NCBI GenBank assembly: GCA_947165105.1
Contig: CAMUZC010000010.1
Location: forward strand, 1-31,676
Direction of reading: 5' to 3'
Length of the DNA stretch: 31,676 nucleotides
Source: an uncultured Lachnospiraceae bacterium
GTDB taxonomy: Bacteria; Bacillota_A; Clostridia; TANB77; CAG-508
Shown piece after piece: positions 22,985 to 30,482 of this stretch. Each line of letters begins with the position of its first letter. Within the stretch, counting starts at the first letter, position 1. Under the pieces are notes generated by a model that ran no database searches, was not told where the DNA came from, and worked only from the letters and a program-made list of their open reading frames with translations. A program made the position numbers and the translations under genes.

Positions 22985-23193
22985 TCATCAATTTCCTTCA
23001 CATCAATAATTTCAGTATATCCGCCCCAAAAAGTGTTATCTGCACGGCCACTAATTTTATAAGCTAATTCTTTTAAGTCGGACTCAATTTGTCGTTTTGC
23101 TTCATCGGGTAAATAGCCATCTTCAATAAGTTCATTATATACTTCTTGCATGTCCCTTACATATTCATAGTTAATTGTTAGTTTGTATTTCAT
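22981..23193 (-). CDS. Small protein, paralogue of the gene at 22164
   Basis: 70 residues, sharing LIEDGYLPDEAK and the MKY start with the 22164-22373 product. Strong SD AAAAGGAG. The two copies are separated by a membrane-protein gene and a basic-protein gene, so they are an old duplication rather than a fresh tandem one. Confidence 0.75.
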   Translation of the reverse strand: MKYKLTINYEYVRDMQEVYNELIEDGYLPDEAKRQIESDLKELAYKISGRADNTFWGGYTEIIDVKEIDE

Positions 23194-23341
23194 TTAATTT
23201 ACTCCTTTTCTTCTGTATTATTTCAGGAAAATGACATTCATCTTTACATGCCATTAAGGCATCTTCAATAGAACATTGTACCATCCAAATTAATGAATCA
23301 ATTTGTATTAATTCTCCAAACGGACAATTTTCACAAATCAT
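23171..23341 (-). CDS. Small cysteine-rich protein
   Basis: 56 residues: ATG at 23341-23339 with SD AGGAG eight bases upstream, TAA at 23173-23171. Cysteines at positions 3, 6, 23, 32 and 36 (CENC near the start) suggest zinc binding. It overlaps the following gene by 23 bases. Function unknown. Confidence 0.62.
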   Translation of the reverse strand: MICENCPFGELIQIDSLIWMVQCSIEDALMACKDECHFPEIIQKKRSKLNEIQTNN

Positions 23342-23360
23342 TTTTTTTCTCCTAAATATA

Positions 23361-24209
23361 TTAATAATTTGTTATAAAAATTTCTATAGTAAAATCATCT
23401 TTAGTTTTTTTATGACTATGAAAAGAATTAGAATAATTAGAATAAATATCATGAATATTATAATTGTAAGACCATTTTTCTAATATTTCATTTACTTCTC
23501 CTTTATGAGAAATTAAATTAGATAACCCCCATTTGATTCCTCTTTTATCTGCTTCATCTAGATATTTATATAATTCATATTCTTTATTTTCGTCCCATTT
23601 TTTAATATTTTTATATACATTTCCACTCTTTAAATATGGTGGATCTACATATAAAAAATCATTTGCTCCAAAAGGATCAAGATTATAATCTGAAAAACTT
23701 AAAGATGAAAAGGTAAAATTTTGTACTTTTTGATGTAAAAATTTTGTATGTGCTTTTTGAGTTAAATTAAAATCAGAATGGTCGTAACCAAAAGCACCAT
23801 TATATTTATTATTTTTAATTTCAATTAAATTGTTATAAGAAAAACGTGATAAAACAAATAAATCTAACGGCGTACAATATTCTCCACCTTTATTATATAA
23901 ACTTCTATACTTAATATATCCTTCATAATTCCACTTAGTTAAATTAAATTCTTTAATCCGTTTTTCTATAAACTTAATTAAATCTTCATAGCTTATAGTT
24001 TGAAAAGCTTTATAAATGCTAATCACAGAACTATCAATATCATTAGAAAAAATATGATTTGCCGAAACATTACAAGATACATCAAGTCCTCCCGCAAATA
24101 AATCAATAAAATTATTTATTTGCGGAGGGAAAAGTGGAATTATTTGTGGCAAAAGTTTATATTTTCCGCCGGGCCAATTCATAGGACTTTTAATAAAATT
24201 ATTCTTCAT
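23361..24209 (-). CDS. DNA adenine methyltransferase, D12 class (Dam-like)
   Basis: 282 residues, normal for the class. PGGK (13-16) binds SAM, DLFAGGLDV (36-44) is motif I, IFSNDID motif II, and DPPY (189-192) motif IV. It methylates N6 of adenine, typically in GATC or a similar short site. No partner nuclease is adjacent, so it is probably an orphan protecting phage DNA or marking it for regulation. It overlaps the upstream gene by 11 bases with only a weak SD. Confidence 0.92.
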   Translation of the reverse strand: MKNNFIKSPMNWPGGKYKLLPQIIPLFPPQINNFIDLFAGGLDVSCNVSANHIFSNDIDSSVISIYKAFQTISYEDLIKFIEKRIKEFNLTKWNYEGYIKYRSLYNKGGEYCTPLDLFVLSRFSYNNLIEIKNNKYNGAFGYDHSDFNLTQKAHTKFLHQKVQNFTFSSLSFSDYNLDPFGANDFLYVDPPYLKSGNVYKNIKKWDENKEYELYKYLDEADKRGIKWGLSNLISHKGEVNEILEKWSYNYNIHDIYSNYSNSFHSHKKTKDDFTIEIFITNY

Positions 24210-24468
24210 TTTCTACATCTGCTAATAGATTATCTATAACATCAATAAAATTACTCTTTTTTGCTTGTGAGGTTGGTTTCGCGCGAAAATAATAATTATA
24301 AATATAACTTTTTACCATACTGAAGAAAGCACTAGACGAATCTTTAGGATTATCTTCAATATATTCTTTTAACTTTTTCTTATCTTCTTTATCCATTTTT
24401 GAAATAAAATCCTCTAGAAAATCTCTAGTTAAATCTTTAAATTTAATTTGTGTAGTATTTGTTTCCAT
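24199..24468 (-). CDS. Unknown charged protein upstream of the Dam-like gene
   Basis: 89 residues, helical, Lys/Asp/Glu-rich, no recognised motif. SD GGAGG. Overlap with the Dam-like gene by 11 bases suggests coupled translation. Confidence 0.7.
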   Translation of the reverse strand: METNTTQIKFKDLTRDFLEDFISKMDKEDKKKLKEYIEDNPKDSSSAFFSMVKSYIYNYYFRAKPTSQAKKSNFIDVIDNLLADVENEE

Positions 24469-24491
24469 AATATTATACCTCCAAGTAGAAA

Positions 24492-24863
24492 TTAAAATAA
24501 AGGAGGAGCAGGAGTTCCTTCTAAATTTTCTTTTAAAAAAATATCTAATATATTTAATTGCTGTTTTGCGGTTTCTTTAGTTGAAAAGCCGCCGTCTCCA
24601 TTCATAATTGGTAATGGTTTATTAAACCAATTAGAACTATTTTCGTCAATTAAATAATTATCTATAATATGCGTTTTAGCGCGTAACCCACATAATTGTT
24701 TTTGACAAACAGCTCTTTCAATTTCTTTATTAAAACCTTCTACAACATTAACAGGCCACCAATTATATGTATCAAAATAATAGCCAGTAATTTTCATTTG
24801 GCGTCCATTGACTAATAAAGTAGAATTAATAGGGAAAGCTCTTTTAACTTCTTCAAGTGTCAT
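24492..24863 (-). CDS. Unknown protein
   Basis: 123 residues from ATG at 24863, preceded by GGAG nine bases upstream; a GTG five codons earlier overlaps that SD. It contains a strand-rich part (STLLVNGRQMKITGYYFDTYNWWPVNVVEG) that might be a small barrel. No family recognised. It overlaps the preceding small gene by 11 bases. Confidence 0.7.
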   Translation of the reverse strand: MTLEEVKRAFPINSTLLVNGRQMKITGYYFDTYNWWPVNVVEGFNKEIERAVCQKQLCGLRAKTHIIDNYLIDENSSNWFNKPLPIMNGDGGFSTKETAKQQLNILDIFLKENLEGTPAPPLF

Positions 24864-25029
24864 CTTCTTCCACTCCACTTAAACAAATTGTATTAGGACA
24901 ATCTGGATTATTATATTCAATAGCAACTAATGGTTGAGTTTTTCGAATATAACTTAAACCTACTACAATTTCCATATCATCATTAAAATCTTCATCATTA
25001 AGTAAATCTTTAAGTTCTTTAATTGTCAT
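24853..25029 (-). CDS. Small acidic protein
   Basis: 58 residues: ATG at 25029-25027 overlapping the TGA of the gene upstream (ATGA), TGA at 24855-24853. MTIKELKDLLNDEDFNDDMEIVV is like the small acidic proteins common in Gram-positive phages. Function unknown. Confidence 0.65.
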   Translation of the reverse strand: MTIKELKDLLNDEDFNDDMEIVVGLSYIRKTQPLVAIEYNNPDCPNTICLSGVEEDDT

Positions 25030-25277
25030 TTAAACCAATCTCCGTTTTCCTTAATCGTCGCACTAACATTATCATTTGCAAGTCTTATAGAGTCTTTAGT
25101 AATAAAAACTTCTACTTCTTCGCAATCTCGAGGACCAAGACTCCTAATGCCGCAAGCGCACCAATCTGGTTTAAGTTTGTCTGTTTGCGCAAGAAGTTCT
25201 TTTAGGGTAATATCTTCGGGCGCTTCTGCAATAAAAGAAATATCACAACCATTAAGAATAAATTTGATATTAGTCAT
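25026..25277 (-). CDS. Unknown small protein with a CxC
   Basis: 83 residues from ATG at 25277 (SD GGAG ten bases upstream). DWCACGIRSLGPRDC gives three cysteines close together, perhaps a metal site. It starts just after the ThyX-like stop and overlaps the next ATG. Confidence 0.68.
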   Translation of the reverse strand: MTNIKFILNGCDISFIAEAPEDITLKELLAQTDKLKPDWCACGIRSLGPRDCEEVEVFITKDSIRLANDNVSATIKENGDWFK

Positions 25278-25282
25278 TTTCA

Positions 25283-25897
25283 CTATTCTCCATTATAAGA
25301 ATACTTTTCATAGAATTCTTTATTATATATATCATAACGCTCTTGTAGTGTTGTAAAAGGCGTAATTTCTGGATGACGCTCTAAAAATTTTTCATAAAAG
25401 TGACAATTGTTTTCTCCTTCTGGACAACCGCCTCTATAAATACAATTAGGAACTAGAACATCACCAATTTCTGGTTGAATATCATGAATTGTATATTTTA
25501 AATTTTCAGCACAATCACGAGTTTCCTTTGCTGCCATAGTACATAAACGCTTACGCTCTGTGTCAATCAGATGTTGAACATTAGCTTGTCCTATAAAATC
25601 TACTGGAGCGTCTTGTGGTGCTTTGTTTCTATCATATTTATTTTGTCTATCATTACGCTGCGTAGATACTCTACATTCCCAATGATGACGAACCCAATGT
25701 GTTGCTACCCAAGATTTAATTCCAGACCATTTCCAACGAAAAATAATATCACGAATTGGAGAATGTTCTGATATTAAAATACTTTTCTTAAATTTTGTAG
25801 AAGGTTCTTTCCCAAGTGGTGGTTTATTTACTGTTTCACGGCAATCATCTACTACGTCTTGCCAATCGCCAAGGATTTTAAGTATTTGTGTTTTCAT
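25283..25897 (-). CDS. ThyX-like flavin-dependent thymidylate synthase (divergent)
   Basis: 204 residues from ATG at 25897 (SD AAGGAG six bases upstream). The segment WVATHWVRHHWECRVSTQR holds RHH-x5-S (R70, S78), corresponding to the ThyX motif RHRxxSxNExSxRY, and NDR follows in the usual place. EHSPIRDIIFRWKWSGI is the preceding conserved strand-helix. ThyX makes dTMP from dUMP with FAD and methylene-tetrahydrofolate. The motif is divergent, so activity is not certain. The C-terminal CIYRGGC/CHFYEKF cysteines are extra. Confidence 0.66.
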   Translation of the reverse strand: MKTQILKILGDWQDVVDDCRETVNKPPLGKEPSTKFKKSILISEHSPIRDIIFRWKWSGIKSWVATHWVRHHWECRVSTQRNDRQNKYDRNKAPQDAPVDFIGQANVQHLIDTERKRLCTMAAKETRDCAENLKYTIHDIQPEIGDVLVPNCIYRGGCPEGENNCHFYEKFLERHPEITPFTTLQERYDIYNKEFYEKYSYNGE

Positions 25898-26093
25898 AAT
25901 ATTCTCCTTCATAATTTTTTACTAAAGTATAAATGTCCATTAGACAATCATCGAAACTTTGGGCAATTAACTTATATCTTTCTTCGTTGCTACACCCTAA
26001 ATAAACTTGTCCCGCATTACGGTCATAATGCTTTTGAAATAATTCTAAAATTTGTTCTTTTAAACTATTTTGTTTAAGTAGTTGTGTTTTCAT
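25878..26093 (-). CDS. Unknown small protein
   Basis: 71 residues from ATG at 26093 (SD GAGG nine bases upstream). Acidic C-terminus. Its opening MKTQLLK and the DNA beneath it nearly repeat the start of the ThyX-like gene (MKTQILK). It overlaps that gene by 20 bases. No family recognised. Confidence 0.65.
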   Translation of the reverse strand: MKTQLLKQNSLKEQILELFQKHYDRNAGQVYLGCSNEERYKLIAQSFDDCLMDIYTLVKNYEGEYYENTNT

Positions 26094-26283
26094 TTTGATT
26101 TTCCTCAATTAATTTTTTAAAATACCTATAGTAATAGCATTCTTCATCTGGAAGAGCTACTCGACACATAGCTGTTTTACAATTGCAAATACTCCAAAGT
26201 TCACATCGTTCAACTTTAGGTTTCCATTTTTTAATATGTTCTGCAATATCTATAGAATCAGTACATCCGGTATATTCAGTTAT
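26074..26283 (-). CDS. Cysteine-rich small ORF with apparent ATA start
   Basis: 69 codons open from ATA (26283-26281) to TAA (26076-26074), with six cysteines (GCTD, RCELWSICNC, MCRV, ECYYY) resembling a zinc-binding protein. No ATG, GTG or TTG occurs in frame before residue 39. GGAG sits nine bases before the ATA. It fills the 182-base gap between the MT-A70 and 26093 genes and overlaps both by a few bases, as real genes here do. A frameshift at the start is the alternative. Confidence 0.45.
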   Translation of the reverse strand: MTEYTGCTDSIDIAEHIKKWKPKVERCELWSICNCKTAMCRVALPDEECYYYRYFKKLIEENQNENTTT

Positions 26284-26824
26284 TTCCTAAATCTCCAAAA
26301 TTAATTCCATTTACCTCATTACCCCAAACATCCCAACCTTCATGATAATCGCGCGCAAATAGCTCAATTCGTGGCTCATAACTAACTAATTCAATCATTT
26401 GTCGCATAGTTTCTGGTTTTTGAGAATGTTCACGCTTTGGTTCTACGAAGCCAGTTTTACCTTGACATCTTTTGCCTTCTCCATCTATTTTATATGGTAA
26501 TATCTTTTTTGTTCGCGCGAAGATACAATGTTCGGTAAGTCCTCGATAATATTGACCAAGACCAATTTTATCTTTAAGCCAAGTAATCATAGTTACATAT
26601 TCAAAACCCCAAGCTTTTACGACTTTTAAAGCATCGGGAAGAAAATTATTAGTGGTCCAAAGATATAGATGACACCCAACTTCCGGATCGTATAAATCTT
26701 GAACTGGCAGTTTACAAATTTCAGTAGTTGTCATTAATGGATAATGAGCGTCTGCTCCGCGCTTAATCTTTCCACCACCAGATTCTTTCCAGGGCGGATC
26801 TGCGTATATAGTTTTATATTTCAT
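26276..26824 (-). CDS. MT-A70 family N6-adenine methyltransferase
   Basis: 182 residues from ATG at 26824, with SD AAAAGGAG seven bases upstream; the longer frame runs into the promoter. DPPW (9-12) is the catalytic motif, placed at the very N-terminus as in phage MT-A70 proteins. LYLWTTNNFL, RGLTEHCIFA and REHSQKPE are the other conserved strands. It methylates N6 of adenine in DNA (or, less likely, RNA). First gene of its operon. Confidence 0.92.
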   Translation of the reverse strand: MKYKTIYADPPWKESGGGKIKRGADAHYPLMTTTEICKLPVQDLYDPEVGCHLYLWTTNNFLPDALKVVKAWGFEYVTMITWLKDKIGLGQYYRGLTEHCIFARTKKILPYKIDGEGKRCQGKTGFVEPKREHSQKPETMRQMIELVSYEPRIELFARDYHEGWDVWGNEVNGINFGDLGNN

Positions 26825-26843
26825 ATTTACTCCTTTTTCTTTT

Positions 26844-26872
26844 ATTATATCATAAATTTTGAAAAAAGTCAA
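26844..26872 (-). promoter_or_regulatory. SigA-type promoter for the MT-A70 operon
   Basis: -35 TTGACT (26872-26867), 17-base spacer, TG extension, -10 TATAAT (26849-26844), minus strand, immediately behind a terminator. Confidence 0.88.
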
Positions 26873-26878
26873 AAATAA

Positions 26879-26902
26879 AAGAGGGAGATTTCTCTCCCTC
26901 TT
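26879..26902 (-). terminator. Terminator after the PhoH-like gene
   Basis: Minus strand: AAGAGGGAGA, GAAA loop, TCTCCCTCTT, then TTATTTTT. It overlaps the stop codon and leads into the -35 box of the next promoter. Confidence 0.88.
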
Positions 26903-28145
26903 AATCTAATAAGCTAGCCATTTCGGCAACTTTACTACGTTCAGTTTTAATCAAATCAATACAACCAAACATTGGTTGTCCAACTAATTTATTCTGCATA
27001 GCTTTAATTCCATTATCCTTCTCAAAAATTTCTTTATCAACTTGACCGTGATAGTCGCCATTAATAATAATTTCTGAGCCTTCTCCTAAACGAGAAATAA
27101 GTAATTTAATTTGAGAACTTGTTAGATTTTGGCCTTCGGTTACATATATAATCGCATTTTCCCAACTGCGGCCGCGGCAGAAACCTAAATTTACAGCTTC
27201 AATTTGATTTTGAGATGTAAATATTTCAAGAGCTTCATCGCCACCTAAAATATCTTTAATTGGTCCAAGACCCCATCCAATTTTTTGCTCTATATCATTT
27301 GGCAAGAAACCGATTTGTGGAGTATCTTTTAAATCAATTAGGTTTCTAACAAAAACTAATTTATTTTTTTTACCTTTCTCAATTAAATTAAGTGCATGAA
27401 TTAAAGCACAATAGTCTTTGCCGCTACCATATACTCCAGTAATTAATTTAATTGGAATATCAGGGTTTTGTAGTAAATCAAACATCATTTTTTGATTTAA
27501 GTTTCGTGGAGCAACTTTAATTCCTAAAGTTTTATTTTCAATGTTAGTATATTTTAAATGCTGATAAGATTTTCCATCCCATCTTAAAATATCAGATAAA
27601 GCACCCTCATGATTAAAAATTTCGCAATATTCATTTACTTTTGCGTTTAAAATATTTTGATTTAAACCTTCTGTATAAAGTTTTACAAGTTCATCATCTG
27701 TTGGGTAATATTTACCATAACCGCAATAGAAAGCTTCTTGATTTTTTTCTTGGTAAGAATCTGTTAAAAAAGTTACTGTTGTTAAATTTACAAACTTAGA
27801 AATCTCATAAAGTGCGCAATCGCTAGTGATAAAATTAACAGGTTCTACTTTTTTATCTAAAACTAAAGCTTCGCATAATATTCGATGGTCATTTATATTA
27901 TTTAAAAAGGGATATTCTTTAAAAGTTTTATCAATTAATTTTGTAGAAATTGGTTTAATAAGAATTTCTTTATTAACAAGAATATCTCTTACTGCTTGTC
28001 TTGCTTTATATTTTAAACTATCGTCCTTGTGGATAGAGGTTTTTATATTTTCTAGTTCTGCTAATACAATAGGACTAATATAAATATTATCATAAATATT
28101 AATAGCTCCATTTAAAATAGCAGAAGTGTCAAGAAAATTAATCAC
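26901..28145 (-). CDS. PIN-PhoH ATPase (PhoH2-like)
   Basis: 414 residues from GTG at 28145, which follows the ClpP-like stop by 4 bases; an ATG at 28169 would add eight residues but overlaps clpP and has no SD. N-terminal PIN nuclease: INFLDTSAIL (Asp ligand), LAELE, ITSDCAL. C-terminal PhoH NTPase: GVYGSGKD (Walker A), IGFLPND, VTEGQNLTSSQIKLLISRLG, IINGDYHGQVD. PIN-PhoH proteins are sequence-specific RNases with RNA-unwinding activity. The Walker A Ser/Thr is replaced by Asp and the Walker B Asp by Thr, both unusual. Confidence 0.87.
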   Translation of the reverse strand: MINFLDTSAILNGAINIYDNIYISPIVLAELENIKTSIHKDDSLKYKARQAVRDILVNKEILIKPISTKLIDKTFKEYPFLNNINDHRILCEALVLDKKVEPVNFITSDCALYEISKFVNLTTVTFLTDSYQEKNQEAFYCGYGKYYPTDDELVKLYTEGLNQNILNAKVNEYCEIFNHEGALSDILRWDGKSYQHLKYTNIENKTLGIKVAPRNLNQKMMFDLLQNPDIPIKLITGVYGSGKDYCALIHALNLIEKGKKNKLVFVRNLIDLKDTPQIGFLPNDIEQKIGWGLGPIKDILGGDEALEIFTSQNQIEAVNLGFCRGRSWENAIIYVTEGQNLTSSQIKLLISRLGEGSEIIINGDYHGQVDKEIFEKDNGIKAMQNKLVGQPMFGCIDLIKTERSKVAEMASLLD

Positions 28146-28149
28146 AATA

Positions 28150-28746
28150 TCACGCCCCAATAATTTCATCTATTAAATGATATTCTAACATTTCTTGAGC
28201 TGTAAGATACCATTGTTTTCTATAATGAGAATCATATAGCTCTGGAGAAATATTTGTATTTTCAATAACATAATCGCGGATTCTAGCATTTACGCCGCGA
28301 TTAAAATCTACAATATCATCTACAGTAGTAGTTTCTCCTCCAACGATAGTTTGTCCTGAGTGAAACAAAGCAAATGAAAATGGGTAACATTTTTTAGTAA
28401 CATTAGGATTTTTATTTCCAGAACATAAAATAATTGTTCCCATACTACAAGAATAAGATGGAACAATAATATTTAATGGCTTTTTATAATTATCAATTAT
28501 ATTACATAACATTAAGCCATCCGCTACTGAACCACCGGGAGTGTTTAAAATTAGAGTGACAGGTTTATCACTTTCCTGTTCTTCAAAATTTTTTAAAGGT
28601 AAAACTACTGTTTCTAAAATACTTTCATCAATTTCAGCATTTAAAATAATAGTTCTATTTTTTAAAAGTTGATTAAAATATTGATACATTATTGGGTCTA
28701 ATGTACTTGCTTCATTAGCAAAACCCAAAAATTCAAAGTCGCTCAT
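28150..28746 (-). CDS. ClpP-like serine protease
   Basis: 198 residues, the normal ClpP size. LNTPGGSVADGL is the substrate strand, SCSMGTI holds the nucleophile (S101), and FALFHSGQ the histidine (H129). In the third catalytic position (RKQWYLTAQEM, about 178) Gln stands where ClpP has Asp, so the triad may be incomplete. Capsid genes are absent nearby, so a prohead protease role is not supported; regulated proteolysis with the host Clp ATPase is possible. SD AGGAGG is seven bases before ATG. Confidence 0.87.
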   Translation of the reverse strand: MSDFEFLGFANEASTLDPIMYQYFNQLLKNRTIILNAEIDESILETVVLPLKNFEEQESDKPVTLILNTPGGSVADGLMLCNIIDNYKKPLNIIVPSYSCSMGTIILCSGNKNPNVTKKCYPFSFALFHSGQTIVGGETTTVDDIVDFNRGVNARIRDYVIENTNISPELYDSHYRKQWYLTAQEMLEYHLIDEIIGA

Positions 28747-28797
28747 TGGTTCCTCCTCACTATATTTTATATAGCTTAGATTTTATTTATTTATATA

Positions 28798-29928
28798 TTA
28801 AGAAAGAATTTTTGCTAAAGTACAATCTTTAGGGTTAATATCATTCTTTCTAATACTCTTTATATAAGGGTGGCGAATCGAGATGCCAGTTCCATCACTT
28901 TCAGCCTGAGCGGTTGAAACCATCATTCCCCCAATCGTTAAAGGACACATATTCCATTCGTCAAAATTATCTCTTAATTCAGTTTTAAAATCTTCAGTAA
29001 GACCAGCAACTTTACAAAGTGGGATAATATTCCCATTATTATCATAAACACTTGTATAAATTGCTCCAGGCCATCCAAAATAATACCCTTTAGAAATTGG
29101 TCGAATTGTGCGACCCATACGATAATCTCCGTATAATTGACCATTAAGTTTTTCGCCGCTTCGTTCATCTTCCCAAAGATTCCAAGTTTGAATATCTTTA
29201 CCAGTGTAATCGCGCGCGGCAGGTTCTATTCCAGTAATAAAACAATCAATATCTACGGAAATTTCTTGTTTAACTTTACATGTTTCCCAAGCTGAAGGGC
29301 CACGCTTTCCGGGTACATAAATAGAAGAACGATGATAACAAACAGCTCCTTCTCCACCGTTAGAAAAAATTTCATTTAAATCATCGAAAAAATGTTCATT
29401 CATTTCATGATATTTAATACCAGAAACTAATGGATTATTAATCCGTCTTACAACTTCTGGAATATATTCTATACGTTGTTCTACAGGAGTATTCATTAAA
29501 TTCAATCCGTCTAAATATAAAATATCAAAAATTCGCCATTCAAGCTTTTTATCTTTTTGCCGAGCTTGAGCTTTAGGGTCTAAACAACGGAGAATACTTC
29601 CGACATCTTTATCTATACCGCCAGGCAAATATACTTCACCAAGAATAACAGTATTATTTTCAAATGCTTGCGCAATATCTTTCCAAAAGAAAACTTTGTT
29701 TTGAATTTCTCCGTAAGTACCCGTTTTCTTACTTATCCCGCGAGTTTGTAAAACCTTGTGATTTGGAGTAATAACTGCCCGAGACCAATTGCCATCATAT
29801 TTTTGACTCCAAATATATTCTCCACTATTGGCCATTTGTTCTAAATGTTGACGCTTTGTTTCTGGAGACATAGACGAAGTTGGAGCCCAATAACGCATTG
29901 GTTCCATATTGAATAAATCAGTATTCAT
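28798..29928 (-). CDS. ATP-dependent DNA ligase
   Basis: 376 residues. Motif I KYDGNW (lysine 43 takes AMP), TRG (Ia), ILGEVYLPGG (III), RIFDILYLDG (IIIa), GGEGAVCYH (IV) and CKVKQE (V) occur in order. An OB domain follows (about 230-376). It seals nicks, here with RNase H and the topoisomerase in lagging-strand completion. It overlaps the upstream gene by 11 bases; SD AAGGAG. About 50 AT-rich bases separate it from clpP and show no clear promoter. Confidence 0.92.
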   Translation of the reverse strand: MNTDLFNMEPMRYWAPTSSMSPETKRQHLEQMANSGEYIWSQKYDGNWSRAVITPNHKVLQTRGISKKTGTYGEIQNKVFFWKDIAQAFENNTVILGEVYLPGGIDKDVGSILRCLDPKAQARQKDKKLEWRIFDILYLDGLNLMNTPVEQRIEYIPEVVRRINNPLVSGIKYHEMNEHFFDDLNEIFSNGGEGAVCYHRSSIYVPGKRGPSAWETCKVKQEISVDIDCFITGIEPAARDYTGKDIQTWNLWEDERSGEKLNGQLYGDYRMGRTIRPISKGYYFGWPGAIYTSVYDNNGNIIPLCKVAGLTEDFKTELRDNFDEWNMCPLTIGGMMVSTAQAESDGTGISIRHPYIKSIRKNDINPKDCTLAKILS

Positions 29929-30136
29929 TAGATTCTCCTTCTTCTAAAAATTGCTCTAAACGAGTATTAAAATAAAAGCGGACAAAATCTCGTTCATCTT
30001 CTTCTTCGCAAGAAGAAATATAACTTTGAATAAATTTTAAACCTGCTTCTGGTTCAAAATTTGAAAAAATAAAATTAGCAACAGCTTCAGTCTGTTCTTT
30101 TACTTCTTTTGGAATATTTGTAAAAAGTTCAATCAT
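29918..30136 (-). CDS. Unknown small acidic protein
   Basis: 72 residues, acidic and helical (SSCEEEDERDFVRFYF). No family recognised. SD GAGGAG; overlaps both neighbours. Confidence 0.7.
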   Translation of the reverse strand: MIELFTNIPKEVKEQTEAVANFIFSNFEPEAGLKFIQSYISSCEEEDERDFVRFYFNTRLEQFLEEGESNEY

Positions 30137-30482
30137 TTTTATTGTTCTCCTCTTTTATCTTTTTTGCTAAAAAATCAAAGAAAGCTTGAACTTCTTCTTT
30201 GGTTTCTAAAACTAATTGTTGTTTTGGAATAGGAGCTTGCCGCTCATAATCTTCTGGCATTTCAAACACGTAATATTTTTCTGGCTCTGGTGTGCCGTAA
30301 TCGGCGGAATAAGTTAATCTGCTACATAAACATTTCCCAGTATTAGTGCTGAAAATTTTTGCCGCGGTATGAGTCTTATCTATTTCAACAATTTCAACTC
30401 GTCTATATTCGGGCTTAATTTGTTCTACAAATCCCTTATATTCACTACGAGTTACTTCATAAATACTATTATCCGTTATCAT
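30129..30482 (-). CDS. Unknown protein
   Basis: 117 residues, strand-rich first half then a proline-rich linker and a helical C-terminus (EVQAFFDFLAKKIKEENN). No family recognised. It starts inside the end of the RNase HI gene (14-base overlap) with SD GAGG. Confidence 0.7.
   Translation of the reverse strand: MITDNSIYEVTRSEYKGFVEQIKPEYRRVEIVEIDKTHTAAKIFSTNTGKCLCSRLTYSADYGTPEPEKYYVFEMPEDYERQAPIPKQQLVLETKEEVQAFFDFLAKKIKEENNKND

Noticed and set aside
28150..28746. ClpP-like protein as a prohead protease
   Set aside because: No portal, capsid or terminase genes are near, and the neighbours are replication and RNA enzymes.
28747..28797. Promoter before the ClpP-like gene
   Set aside because: TATAAAAT-like sequence is present but there is no -35 box at a suitable distance; the AT-rich background gives many such matches.
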